IMG/VR virus record: IMGVR_UViG_3300040801_001687
Location: 1 to 64,000 of that record
Source of the DNA: a virus
DNA: 64,000 nt
Strand: one strand, 5' to 3'
The translations under genes and the position numbers were made by a program. The notes beneath the pieces are model-generated. The model was not told where the DNA came from. It did not search any database and saw only the letters and a list, made by a program, of their open reading frames with translations. Positions 6,428-15,244 of the stretch are shown here, piece by piece (position 1 is the stretch's first letter; each line of letters begins with the position of its first letter).

Positions 6428-6551
6428 CTCCAATTAATCAAATAATCATTAATCATTAATTAAAATTTACCGAGCATAAATTCAATAATAATGAAAGAAT
6501 CATAATTAAATAGTCACTTAGGTTAACTATTTTAATCACCACTAGCAAATC

Positions 6552-6902
6552 TTATGCTCCATAGTTACTCACCTCTTCCATTAAAAACTGATAATTTACT
6601 TTATCTTTGGGTAATTGGAATATAATATTAACATGGGTGGATAATTCTTTACCTGATTTAGAATGGTTATGGTGAACTTCCCACCTTTTATAATTAGGTA
6701 ATCGTTTAAAGAAAGAAGTAGCGGGGAAATACCTAAATTCATAGGGTTTTAAGAAAATCCTAATAAAGCAATACTTATCTCTATCAGAATTCATACCTAT
6801 ACCCCATTTATAATTATGCTTCCTTAGGAGGTTAATAAACTCCTTATTATTAGCTAAATCATGGCTAATGCTTTCTAAAGTTTTTTCTAGGTTGGGATTC
6901 AT
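6552..6902 (-). CDS. Hypothetical protein (116 aa)
   Basis: Not recognised. The N-terminus is helical (LEKTLESISHDLANNKEF). The rest is beta-rich with many aromatic and basic residues (FLKPYEFRYFPATSFFKR, WEVHHNH). One base is shared with its upstream neighbour's stop. Followed by a short gap and a strong terminator, so it ends its own leftward unit. Confidence 0.7.
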   Translation of the reverse strand: MNPNLEKTLESISHDLANNKEFINLLRKHNYKWGIGMNSDRDKYCFIRIFLKPYEFRYFPATSFFKRLPNYKRWEVHHNHSKSGKELSTHVNIIFQLPKDKVNYQFLMEEVSNYGA

Positions 6903-7396
6903 TATTCCGAGAATTTTGATATTAGATATCTTTTAAGCTCTATTCTATCCTCCTCTGAAAGGTATTCTTTAGATTTAGCCTTTAAATCTATATGAACAAT
7001 TTTATCTAAAGGTATTTCAGTACTTTCCAATAATTCTCTAGCCTCATCACTACCTTTTTCCTTGAATATTTGTACATACTTATTGGGTTTAATATATTCA
7101 GGAATAAATAAAACATCGGCTATATTACCTGAACTTAGCCTTACATTTTTAAATAGCCAATGAGAGGATAATTTAAAAGTAATATCATTATAGAAGCCCG
7201 ATTCACTGGATTTAGTTAAATCATTTCTTTTGGGTTTAATTATCTTATCGGGTAATATCCCATTAGCATCTTTTAATACTAATACCCAAAATTGGTTTTC
7301 ATTAATGTAATCGGCTTTATATTCCCATTTAGGCCAAAATTTAACGGATACCATTTTGATTATCCATAATTTGATTTTTTGAATAATTTTCTTCAT
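6902..7396 (-). CDS. Hypothetical protein with basic amphipathic N-terminus (164 aa)
   Basis: Not recognised. It begins KKIIQKIKLWIIKMVSVKFW, an amphipathic basic stretch that could associate with the membrane but is too charged for a normal signal peptide. The C-terminal 40 residues are helical and acidic (SKEYLSEEDRIELKRYLISK). Its tail-to-head contact with 6552-6902 indicates co-transcription. Confidence 0.7.
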   Translation of the reverse strand: MKKIIQKIKLWIIKMVSVKFWPKWEYKADYINENQFWVLVLKDANGILPDKIIKPKRNDLTKSSESGFYNDITFKLSSHWLFKNVRLSSGNIADVLFIPEYIKPNKYVQIFKEKGSDEARELLESTEIPLDKIVHIDLKAKSKEYLSEEDRIELKRYLISKFSE

Positions 7397-7430
7397 AGTT
7401 TTCGAGTTTAAATGAAAATAGTATTAATTA

Positions 7431-7601
7431 TTATTCTGAATACCTACCTCTAATAAAAGATACTAGATTTATACATCCAAGTAATAAACATAATCTCATA
7501 TAAACCCAAAATGGTAAACCCCAAATTGTAAAGAGAAAAGCAAATACCATTATAAAATGTAACCAATATAACCCTCTATTAAACTTTTGTAGGTCATTCA
7601 T
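7431..7601 (-). CDS. Very small membrane protein (56 aa)
   Basis: The frame from ATG at 7601 encodes MNDLQKFNRGLYWLHF and then two hydrophobic segments (about 14-32 and 34-50) and a basic end (IRGRYSE). It ends 35 bases before the start of 6902-7396 and is probably the first gene of that leftward unit. Two-segment mini proteins occur repeatedly in this block. Confidence 0.6.
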   Translation of the reverse strand: MNDLQKFNRGLYWLHFIMVFAFLFTIWGLPFWVYMRLCLLLGCINLVSFIRGRYSE

Positions 7602-7614
7602 ACAATACTTATTT
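7602..7614 (+). promoter_or_regulatory. Conserved element ACAATACTT (candidate phage promoter), copy 1
   Basis: ACAATACTTATTT at 7602-7614 lies 35-47 bases before the ATG of the methyltransferase gene. Fuller copies (ACAATACTTAATA) occur at 16868, 22673 and 23126, each 24-30 bases before a start codon. It does not match TAnnTTTG. Confidence 0.5.
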
Positions 7615-7648
7615 ATATTTCAAAAATTAAATAGTAACCCTTAAAAAA

Positions 7649-8641
7649 ATGAGTATATTAGCAATATGTGGAGGTAACGGAGTATTAGCTCACCCCTTCA
7701 AGAAACACTTAATAGGGAATATAGAGCCTAGAACTGTATTTCATACTCCTGACCACATCCAATGGAGGCTTAATTTTAATATCCCGTTTGATAAAGACCC
7801 TTTAGTTAGGTTTCCAAAATCAGATGTAAGTATTATAGTGGGAGCACCGGATTGTGGCCACTCTTCCGTATTAGCTTATTCAAGAGCTAAAAAACTATCG
7901 GACCCCAAATTAAACACATCCTTAAGTTTATACCTTGAAAACGTTGACTATTATAGGCCTGAAATCTTTATGATGGAGAACTTACCTAAGCTTTTAGAAT
8001 CCGATAAAACTATTATACCTTTTTTTGAATCACTAGGTTATAGGGTATTTATTTATGAGGAACCCGTATCGGCTTGGGGAAATTCTCAAATAAATAGAAA
8101 AAGGCTTATAATAATTGGTATATCTAAAAACCTTAAAAACAAAAAGAAATATTTTAGGTTACCAAAAGAAAGGTACCTTAAGAGCTCTGGTGAACTTATA
8201 GAAGGTTTGGGTAAAGAAGAGATACCTGAATTATGTCATGTAAGGGAATTAGATGATTGGAGGCTTCCAATGTATTATGGTGATGAGAGAAATATAAGTG
8301 TTAAGCAGGCTAGAAATTTATGGAAGCAGTATGGTACTAGAAAATGGCCAGTACCTAATTCAAAAATGAATAATCAACCAGGGGTATATAGAAACCTAGA
8401 TTCTGATTACCCAATGACTGTAAGAAAACAATCTAGGCAATTCAGAGAGGATGGATACCTTCTTACACCAAGGGAAATGGCTAGAATTCAAGGTGTACCT
8501 GATAATTTTAAATTACACTTTGAAGAAGATAGAAGGCTTTACTTTATTAATAAAGCTAGAGCAACTGTAACAAAATGTCCACCTTATCAAATAGGTGAGT
8601 GGTTTAATAAATGTTTAATTAAAATGAATTATTATGGATAA
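7649..8641 (+). CDS. DNA cytosine-C5 methyltransferase-like protein
   Basis: 330 aa. Family motifs in order: an N-terminal cofactor loop (LAICGGNG, 4-11) in place of DxFxGxGG; motif IV with the nucleophilic Cys, GAPDCGHSS (65-73, Cys 69); motif VI ENLPKL (110-115); motif VIII QINRKR (147-152); and motifs IX/X LTPREMARIQGVPDNF (272-287). Such enzymes transfer a methyl group from S-adenosylmethionine to cytosine C5 in a specific site. The target-recognition part (about 160-260) is short. PDCGH replaces the usual PPCQ, a departure from the norm. It could protect phage DNA from host restriction. First gene of a rightward unit that continues into the endolysin gene. Confidence 0.8.
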   Translation: MSILAICGGNGVLAHPFKKHLIGNIEPRTVFHTPDHIQWRLNFNIPFDKDPLVRFPKSDVSIIVGAPDCGHSSVLAYSRAKKLSDPKLNTSLSLYLENVDYYRPEIFMMENLPKLLESDKTIIPFFESLGYRVFIYEEPVSAWGNSQINRKRLIIIGISKNLKNKKKYFRLPKERYLKSSGELIEGLGKEEIPELCHVRELDDWRLPMYYGDERNISVKQARNLWKQYGTRKWPVPNSKMNNQPGVYRNLDSDYPMTVRKQSRQFREDGYLLTPREMARIQGVPDNFKLHFEEDRRLYFINKARATVTKCPPYQIGEWFNKCLIKMNYYG

Positions 8642-9221
8642 GTTAATATGGAAACCCCAAGACAGATGGTTTAAGAAAGACCCACAATTTATTATAGCTC
8701 ACTCTATTTCAGAGTATATAGTAGATGTAAGAGGGGATGTAGGAGAAAAGGGTAAAGTTTATCACTTTATAGAATTTTTACAAATTATAGGTTTAGGCTA
8801 TCACCAGTTTGTAGAAGATGAAGATGGCTCTAAATACAATGGCCAAGATTTAGACAGATTAGCATGGCATGCAGGTGTATCAGAGGTTAGAGGTGTTACT
8901 TCTTTAAATTTCAAAAGCCTTGGAATTTGTTTTGTTGTAAAAGGGGAATATAGTTATGGCCAATTTTTAAAGAAAATCAAATACCCTGATGCTTACAATG
9001 AAGGCCAATACTTATATGGAGCTAATTGGATAGCTAAACAATGTATAAGGTTAGGAATAACTGAAAAAGAGATTTATAGACATTCAGACGTAAGTGGTAA
9101 AGACATTAGACCTAAAGACCCTAAATATGACCCCGGTGATGGTTTTGACTATTACAGATTAAAATCAATGGTAGCCCATAATATTTACCAAATTAATAAC
9201 GGGACTCCCCCTACTAATTAA
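8634..9221 (+). CDS. Endolysin, N-acetylmuramoyl-L-alanine amidase (Amidase_2)
   Basis: 195 aa. The single catalytic domain resembles T7 lysozyme/AmpD: zinc ligands His 23 (FIIAHS), His 150 (YRHSDVSG) and Asp 166 in DPGDGF, plus the central AWHAG (77-81). These zinc amidases cut the bond between N-acetylmuramic acid and the peptide stem. There is no signal peptide or cell-wall-binding domain, so it needs a holin to reach the wall. It overlaps the methyltransferase gene by 8 bases. A long hairpin follows. Confidence 0.88.
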   Translation: MDKLIWKPQDRWFKKDPQFIIAHSISEYIVDVRGDVGEKGKVYHFIEFLQIIGLGYHQFVEDEDGSKYNGQDLDRLAWHAGVSEVRGVTSLNFKSLGICFVVKGEYSYGQFLKKIKYPDAYNEGQYLYGANWIAKQCIRLGITEKEIYRHSDVSGKDIRPKDPKYDPGDGFDYYRLKSMVAHNIYQINNGTPPTN

Positions 9222-9244
9222 TATAGATATACATAAAAAGGGGA

Positions 9245-9298
9245 TAGAAATATAATATATCCATCTCCCCCTAAGGGGGGATATATATATATTTCTTT
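9245..9298 (+). terminator. Long stem-loop after the endolysin gene
   Basis: AGAAATATA...TATCC on the left pairs with GGATATATATATTTCT on the right, capped by CCCCC-TAA-GGGGGG (9267-9280). The apex is strong and the lower stem is imperfect; the T content behind it is modest. Terminator or mRNA-processing structure. Confidence 0.55.
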
Positions 9299-9349
9299 CA
9301 CCCCTATTATATACCATATAGAAAAAAGAAAAAGATAAAAAGAAAAAAG

Positions 9350-10066
9350 ATGAAAACCTGGATTAACCCACAAAACGTATTATTGGCCATATTAATAATT
9401 ATGGTTACAATATTCTGGCTAGATAGAAAAGGCCAAGATGAGATTGCTAAAGAGTATTGGGAAAACCCAAACTTTAAAACCGATTCAATAAAGGTTTACA
9501 TTGATTATGATAAATTACCAAAACCCCAATATACTAATTATGTTCCCCCTGCAGTAAACATAAAATATATTGATCCCACAAAATCCTATAAGACGACGCA
9601 AGTTATAAAAAATGATTCTTTACTATTGATTATTGATTCCATGAGGGATGAGTTCACTAGAATCTCTCTTAGGTATCTCAAAAATAATCCTGAAGCATGG
9701 AAGATACTCTATGGAGAATTTAACTCAGATACAGTATCATTTGACATGGTAAACCTTGAGGGAAACACTATTACCGATAAGTATGCAGTTAACTTCAATA
9801 GGTTTAAATATCAATTAGTATACAATGAGGGAAGGCCAATTTTTAAAGCATCTTCACCTATTCAATCAGATTTTAATAACAAAGACCCATTATCACATGA
9901 ATTTTATGTAGCACCAGGGTATATGCTTTTAAGAAAAAGCCCTTCAGTAGGTCTTGATTATAACGCAAAGTGGAGGAATTTAAGATTTAGAGCTGATGGT
10001 ACTATTTCAATCGAAACAAATCCACAGTTATTCTTTAAAGTAGACGCAGGTTATAAAATATGGTAA
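9350..10066 (+). CDS. Membrane-anchored protein, possible unimolecular spanin
   Basis: 238 aa. One N-terminal transmembrane segment (about 9-24, LLAILIIMVTIFWL) follows a short N-terminus, then a long periplasmic-type region. The last third is beta-strand-like and ends in GYKIW, an aromatic-terminated strand like the C-terminal signal of outer-membrane barrel proteins. It lies next to the endolysin gene. An inner-membrane anchor plus an outer-membrane-seeking C-terminus would suit a spanin, which fuses both membranes at lysis. There is no lipobox, and the role is inferred. It could also be a structural protein. Confidence 0.55.
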   Translation: MKTWINPQNVLLAILIIMVTIFWLDRKGQDEIAKEYWENPNFKTDSIKVYIDYDKLPKPQYTNYVPPAVNIKYIDPTKSYKTTQVIKNDSLLLIIDSMRDEFTRISLRYLKNNPEAWKILYGEFNSDTVSFDMVNLEGNTITDKYAVNFNRFKYQLVYNEGRPIFKASSPIQSDFNNKDPLSHEFYVAPGYMLLRKSPSVGLDYNAKWRNLRFRADGTISIETNPQLFFKVDAGYKIW

Positions 10067-11637
10067 CAGGGGAAACTAATATATCAGATTCGAGAAAAGA
10101 AGCTAATAAGTTAATAAATGCCCCTTTAACGTCAGAACAATTTGACATACTGACTAAAGTTGCTTATGACCCTTTCTTCTTTTCAACCTTTATATATGTT
10201 ATTAATGCAGTACAAGGAAAAGTAAGGTTTGATTTATACCCTTATCAAAAATCAGTACTTTGGAGCTTTATACATAGGAGGTTTAATATAATCCTTAAAT
10301 TTCGTCAAGCTGGGATTACAGAGCTTATATCATTATTTTGTCTATGGTATGCAATGTTTCACCCGAATAAAAACATAAACATTATTTCCATTAAGGATAC
10401 CGTTGCTAAGAAGGTATTAAGGAAAATCAAGTTTATGTATAGAAACCTACCAGAATTTTTAAAGGTTCAAATAATTAATGGTAGAACTAAAGATTTAGGA
10501 ACTGCAAGCGAGATGGAATTTGCTAATGGTTCAATCATTACATCCATACCAACCACCGAGGAGGCTGGACGTTCTGAATCTTTATCTCTACTTGTAATTG
10601 ATGAAGCTGCTATAATTAGATGGGCAGACCAGATTTGGGCAGCAGCTTTCCCAACATTATCAACTGGTGGACGGGCTATACTTAACTCTACCCCGTACGG
10701 TATAGGTAACTTCTTTCACAAAAAATGGGTGGAAGCTTGTTCAGGGGGAAATGAATTTACACCCATTAGGCTTAAATGGAGAATGCACCCTGACAGAGAT
10801 ATTGAATGGTATAAGCAAATGTCTACTGCTTTGGGACCAAGAAGAACAGCTCAGGAAATTGATGGTGATTTCTTAACTTCGGGTGCATCAGTATTTGATT
10901 TAATGGATATAAGGGCAATAGAGGAGAACTTAGACCAATATATACCATTAAACCTTAGAAAAGACCCACTATTTTCTAAATTATTTAAAGGAGATATTAG
11001 GCAATTAAGTGATTTTTTACAGATATTTGATAAACCCAAAAAGAACAAGAAATACACAATTGGTTCAGATATTGCAACAGGACGTTCACGAGATTATTCC
11101 GCTTTTACAATAATGGACCAAGAAGGTGAAGAGGCCGGTTCTTTTAAAATGAAGCTTCCAGTTAATGAGCTATCATTATTACTTGCAAGGTTGGGTAATA
11201 TTTATAATAGAGCGACACTAGCACCAGAATCTAATGATATAGGTTTAGCCGTTTCTTCCAAATTACAAGAGGATGGTTACTCTAATCTTCATTACTCTGT
11301 TAAGTTAATAAAGCAGAAAAGAGAGAAAAGACCTAAAGAAGAAAAAATTCCAGGTTGGTATACTACTTCTAAAAATAGACCCATAATTATAAATGAGTTA
11401 GAGGAAGATATTAGATTAGGTAATATAAATATTAAAGATGAAGCTTTTGTACAAGAGGCTTATACTTTTATATATGATGATAAAAATAAACCCATAGCAA
11501 TGGGGAAAGGGAGCGGAAGTTCTGACTCCTTAGCGGATGATGATGATGCTTATGTAGATGATGCCATATTAGGTAAAGCTATCACAAATCACGTAAGAAA
11601 GATAAAACAAAGAGGATTAATAGTTCTACCACAATGA
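10060..11637 (+). CDS. terL: Terminase large subunit (ATPase-nuclease)
   Basis: 525 aa, normal length. The N-terminal ATPase has an aberrant Walker A (FRQAGIT, 81-87) without the usual Lys before Thr, and a Walker B LLVIDEA (177-183). The C-terminal RNase H-like nuclease shows GSDIATG (Asp 337), LAPESNDIG (Glu 390) and an acidic cluster near 490-500. The protein cuts concatemeric DNA and drives it into the prohead through the portal. It overlaps the preceding gene by 7 bases and the portal gene by 4. Confidence 0.93.
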   Translation: MVTGETNISDSRKEANKLINAPLTSEQFDILTKVAYDPFFFSTFIYVINAVQGKVRFDLYPYQKSVLWSFIHRRFNIILKFRQAGITELISLFCLWYAMFHPNKNINIISIKDTVAKKVLRKIKFMYRNLPEFLKVQIINGRTKDLGTASEMEFANGSIITSIPTTEEAGRSESLSLLVIDEAAIIRWADQIWAAAFPTLSTGGRAILNSTPYGIGNFFHKKWVEACSGGNEFTPIRLKWRMHPDRDIEWYKQMSTALGPRRTAQEIDGDFLTSGASVFDLMDIRAIEENLDQYIPLNLRKDPLFSKLFKGDIRQLSDFLQIFDKPKKNKKYTIGSDIATGRSRDYSAFTIMDQEGEEAGSFKMKLPVNELSLLLARLGNIYNRATLAPESNDIGLAVSSKLQEDGYSNLHYSVKLIKQKREKRPKEEKIPGWYTTSKNRPIIINELEEDIRLGNINIKDEAFVQEAYTFIYDDKNKPIAMGKGSGSSDSLADDDDAYVDDAILGKAITNHVRKIKQRGLIVLPQ

Positions 11638-13175
11638 AGTTATTATATACAGATTACGAAAAAGACCAGAAAGAAAAAGAAGCCCTTATTAAAGAGGTTA
11701 GAGAACTTAAGTCTAAAATCGTTGAAGTTGAGAAAAAGAAAGTAGTTGTTAATACTACTCCATCTGTTTCAAGAGATAATGGTAAGGATTTTCTAAAAAA
11801 CCTTGAGGCTTCTCTTAAAGTTGTTACACCTGAATTTGATTTTGGAGTAATTCCAGTTATTAGAAAGCTTTCAAAAATTAACCCTGATGTTAACCAAGCT
11901 TTAAATGACTTTATTAAGTTAGCTAATACAGGCCATAAAATTAAATTCGATGATTCAGTATCAGGTGAGAAAATGGAGGAGGTAAGAAATTACCTTACCG
12001 AAGAAGCTAAAAATTGGCATACTGGAGCAGCTGGGATGAATGGTATAGTTAATAAGATGTTTAGGCAGATGCAAGTAGGGGGAGCTTTATCGAATGAGTG
12101 GATTCCTAATATGAGCCTTGATGGTATAGAAGAGATTAGGTTTTTAAATCCTGAAAATGTTCGATTTATTGTTGAAAAGAAAAGGTCTAAATACCACCCC
12201 TATCAACAATTACACCATACTCCTTTAAATAATAAACAAGGATTTCAAAACCTAAGAAGATTAAACACTAACCAATATAAGTACTATGCTTTAAATGGTG
12301 ATACAGATTTACCTTATGGTATCCCCCCTTATATTGCTGCATTAGAGCCCATATCTACTCAACGTAAAATGGTAGATAATATAAACTTTATTATTGAAAT
12401 GATGGGTATATTGGGTTACATAGATGCTAAAATTGATAAACCAGACCAACAAGCAGATGAAAATGATGAAGCTTACGAAAAGAGGTTAAATAAATTATTA
12501 ACCGATTTTAAAGATAGAGTTAAAGAGGGAGTAAGAGATGGTATTAGTGTTGGATTTATGGACGACCATGAATTTGATTTTAAACAAACTGCTAAAGATG
12601 CTAGGGGAGTTAAAGATTTATTTGACCAAAACGAGTTATTAATTGCAGGGGGATTAAATTATGATGCTATATTTATGGGTAAACCCGGTTCTACTGAAAC
12701 CCTGGTTACTGTAATGTTTACTAAAATGATTTCCTCATTAACTAACATCCAAAATATAGTTAAGGAGAATTTAGAGTTTGGTTATAAGTTAGCATTAACC
12801 TTAAAGGGTTTTAAATTTAAATCTTTACATGTAGAGTTTAACAAATCCACAGTTACCGATAATCTTAAATATCAACAAGCTAAAGAGATTCTAACTAGAA
12901 ACCTAGAAACTCATTTCAAATACGGTTTAATATCATTACAACAATTTGCGGATGAGTTAGGTTATGAATCACCTGACCAGAAAGAACCTAGAATATCTTT
13001 AGAAGGTGCACCTGATGCAATGGGTGATGCTAAAAAGAAAGAGGATAGAGAAAAGGATAAGGATAAGTCAGATAGAAAAAGCCGAGATAAATCAAACCCC
13101 CAAGGCACTGTCAAAAGACAGAATAAACAAGACTTTAGTATAATTGATAAGAACACAATAGCTTTAGACAATTAA
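11634..13175 (+). CDS. Portal protein
   Basis: 513 aa. Placed between terminase and protease and of typical portal length. An N-terminal coiled coil (about 5-38, Lys/Glu-rich) is followed by the alpha/beta wing and a long helical stem region (about 230-330). The C-terminal 40 residues are a highly charged Lys/Asp tail. The portal forms the dodecameric ring at one vertex through which DNA enters and to which the neck attaches. Assignment rests on order, length and the conserved pattern around IPPYIAALEPI. Confidence 0.88.
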   Translation: MKLLYTDYEKDQKEKEALIKEVRELKSKIVEVEKKKVVVNTTPSVSRDNGKDFLKNLEASLKVVTPEFDFGVIPVIRKLSKINPDVNQALNDFIKLANTGHKIKFDDSVSGEKMEEVRNYLTEEAKNWHTGAAGMNGIVNKMFRQMQVGGALSNEWIPNMSLDGIEEIRFLNPENVRFIVEKKRSKYHPYQQLHHTPLNNKQGFQNLRRLNTNQYKYYALNGDTDLPYGIPPYIAALEPISTQRKMVDNINFIIEMMGILGYIDAKIDKPDQQADENDEAYEKRLNKLLTDFKDRVKEGVRDGISVGFMDDHEFDFKQTAKDARGVKDLFDQNELLIAGGLNYDAIFMGKPGSTETLVTVMFTKMISSLTNIQNIVKENLEFGYKLALTLKGFKFKSLHVEFNKSTVTDNLKYQQAKEILTRNLETHFKYGLISLQQFADELGYESPDQKEPRISLEGAPDAMGDAKKKEDREKDKDKSDRKSRDKSNPQGTVKRQNKQDFSIIDKNTIALDN

Positions 13176-13186
13176 AATAAATAAAT

Positions 13187-14743
13187 ATGCCAGTATCAAA
13201 AGAAACATTTTCATTGGGCCATTCTCTTATTTCAAATAAGATGCCTAAAGGAGTTGCTTTGGATAAACTAGATGAAATAGAAAAGGAGATTAATAGGGAA
13301 ATGGATTTGGAATCCCTAGGCCTATTTAATACTTCCTCACCTGATTTCAATAAGTTTTATCCAAACTTAAGCCCCGAAGATTTAGTACCACAAGATAAGG
13401 ATTTTGCTTACCCCTTATTTAGAGCTTTATCAAAAGTAATTGTAAATAAGTACGGGCCAATTGATTTTTCTAAACCTGGAGTATTAGAGGCTTCAACTAA
13501 AAAATTATCAGGCCAATCTGTTTACACCAACCATGAGGTTATTACTGGGAATGAGGTTGGTTCTATTTCAGAAGTATTTTTTGAACAAGAGAAAAAGATA
13601 AACGGAGTAACTATACCTGCAGGTATTAATGTAAGATTAAAACTTGATGGAAAGGCTAACCCCAAATTAGTAAGGGGTATTATGATGGACCCCCCTTCAG
13701 TACACTCAGTTTCAGTAACTGTAATGTTTGTTTGGGAAAAGTCACATGATATGACTGATGAAGAATTCTACACAAGATTAGGAACTTATAGTGATAAAGG
13801 GGAGTTAGTAAGACGTGTAGTGAAAGAAGTATTCTCCTATGATGAGATTTCACTTGTTCCTCATGGGGCTGACCCATTCGCTCAAAAAATCAATGAAAAG
13901 ACTGGAAATATAACTAATCCTGAATATGCTGATAATAGGTATAGTTTTAGTGAGGAAGATTTTAAAGAGATGGCTCACCACTTTGATTGGAAATGTGGTA
14001 ATGTTGAAGAGTTATCACTTTCAGTAAATAAGACAATACCCAATGATAATAATAAAGAAAGTTTTAACAATAAATTAACAACTATGAATGAAGAGTATTT
14101 GAAATTTTTAAGAAATCAACTTAAGCTTTCTGATGATACTCCTGAAGCCCAAGTAATGGAAAAGCTTAAAGCAGGGTTACCTGACCTTTTGGCTTCTTCT
14201 GATAAAGTAGGGACTTTAGAGAGCGAACTCACAGAAGCCAAAGATGATTTAAAGAAACTCCAAGAAAAATACCCCGAAGGTACTATAGTCTTAGGAGAGA
14301 CGGAAAAGGAACAGTTAAATGAATACAAAACTGTTAAACCCATAGCTGATGCAGCTTTAGAGGCTACTAGAAGTGAAGCTTTAAAACTTTACCACTTATC
14401 ATGTGGTGGAGCAGACAAAGCAGACACTGCAATGACTGAACTTATTGCTAAAGCAAATTTTGAAACTATCACTGCTTTACAAAAGCAATATAGAAATCAG
14501 GTAGAAAAAGAATTCACTGCTACTTGTAAAGATTGTAACTCTACTAATATTAGTAGAATGTCAACTGCAGATAGAGAGACTGGGATTGCTAACCCTAATG
14601 ATGATGGAAACTCTAATGGGGGTGATAAGGATAAATCCAAAGAAACATTTACTGAAAAATCATTAGGTGAGGCTATGGATGATATTATGAAAAAGAAATC
14701 CAAAGGTATTTCTGCTCATATAAGCGAAGAGGATAATAAATAA
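13187..14743 (+). CDS. Prohead protease fused to scaffold
   Basis: 518 aa. Residues 1-235 resemble a capsid maturation serine protease: His 116 (SVYTNHE), the Ser-rich strand SVHSVSVTVM (171-180) and SYDEISLVPHGADP (217-230). Residues 300-400 are a charged coiled coil typical of scaffold, and the tail is polar with a CKDC motif. An in-frame ATG at 14084 (residue 300) lies after AT-rich sequence exactly at the domain border and could give a free scaffold product, as in phages with nested protease/scaffold genes. That second start is inferred. Confidence 0.82.
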   Translation: MPVSKETFSLGHSLISNKMPKGVALDKLDEIEKEINREMDLESLGLFNTSSPDFNKFYPNLSPEDLVPQDKDFAYPLFRALSKVIVNKYGPIDFSKPGVLEASTKKLSGQSVYTNHEVITGNEVGSISEVFFEQEKKINGVTIPAGINVRLKLDGKANPKLVRGIMMDPPSVHSVSVTVMFVWEKSHDMTDEEFYTRLGTYSDKGELVRRVVKEVFSYDEISLVPHGADPFAQKINEKTGNITNPEYADNRYSFSEEDFKEMAHHFDWKCGNVEELSLSVNKTIPNDNNKESFNNKLTTMNEEYLKFLRNQLKLSDDTPEAQVMEKLKAGLPDLLASSDKVGTLESELTEAKDDLKKLQEKYPEGTIVLGETEKEQLNEYKTVKPIADAALEATRSEALKLYHLSCGGADKADTAMTELIAKANFETITALQKQYRNQVEKEFTATCKDCNSTNISRMSTADRETGIANPNDDGNSNGGDKDKSKETFTEKSLGEAMDDIMKKKSKGISAHISEEDNK

Positions 14744-14769
14744 ATAAATAACTTTAAATTAAATAGATT

Positions 14770-15216
14770 ATGCCAAGTACTATAGGAGAAAAGACTCCAA
14801 ACGCTATATTTCTCAATGACCCTGAAGCTCACAAGCTTCATTTGGAATTTGAGGTAGCCACAGGACAATCCGTTCAATTTGGTGGACCAGTAGTATTGAA
14901 TACTAATGGTACCATTCAAAATGCACCTGCTGGAGTTGCAAGAAACTTAAATTTAGGTTATGCAATTCAAAGTGGAGCTGCTGGAGAAAGAGTTACAGTT
15001 GCCGTAAGAGGTTATGCTGTTGTAAGGGGGATTGCTGCTGCTGATGGCCAAACTGCTGGGTCAGTAGAGGCTGGAGCTGTAAGTACAGACCCTGCTAGAA
15101 GAACATATGCAGCTGTTACAGGAGCAAGCCCTGAAGCACAGAATACCAGAGCTGTTGGATTTCAATTAACAGCTACCGCAGACACTGGTGATGAAATTGA
15201 TGTTTGCGTATTGTAA
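14770..15216 (+). CDS. Capsid decoration (cement) protein
   Basis: 148 aa, rich in Ala, Gly, Val and Thr, all beta-like, without Trp. Position directly before the major capsid gene and a pattern with GAAGERVTVAVRGYA fit small capsid-stabilising proteins of the DUF2190 type, which sit on the outside of the expanded shell. Unusually high GC and Ala content for this genome, as is common in highly expressed virion proteins. The TAA is followed by an A-rich leader to the capsid gene. Confidence 0.75.
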   Translation: MPSTIGEKTPNAIFLNDPEAHKLHLEFEVATGQSVQFGGPVVLNTNGTIQNAPAGVARNLNLGYAIQSGAAGERVTVAVRGYAVVRGIAAADGQTAGSVEAGAVSTDPARRTYAAVTGASPEAQNTRAVGFQLTATADTGDEIDVCVL

Positions 15217-15244
15217 GTTTTGAACTTTTAATAATAAATTATAT

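Larger units (their letters stand above)
6206..6551. other. Non-coding stretch between two leftward units
   Basis: No gene found. It contains a bidirectional terminator-like hairpin (6232-6261) and a leftward terminator (6394-6427), separated by AT-rich sequence. The promoter of the 5843-6205 unit must lie within about 6206-6390, but no clear consensus match was found on the minus strand. Confidence 0.65.

Noticed and set aside
7649-8641. TET/JBP-type oxidation system beside the C5 methyltransferase
   Set aside because: No HxD...H dioxygenase or glycosyltransferase gene recognised in the window, so a 5mC-to-hmC pathway is not supported here.
9245-9298. tRNA-like or CRISPR-like repeat structure
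   Set aside because: Only a single imperfect hairpin; no cloverleaf, CCA end or repeated unit with spacers.
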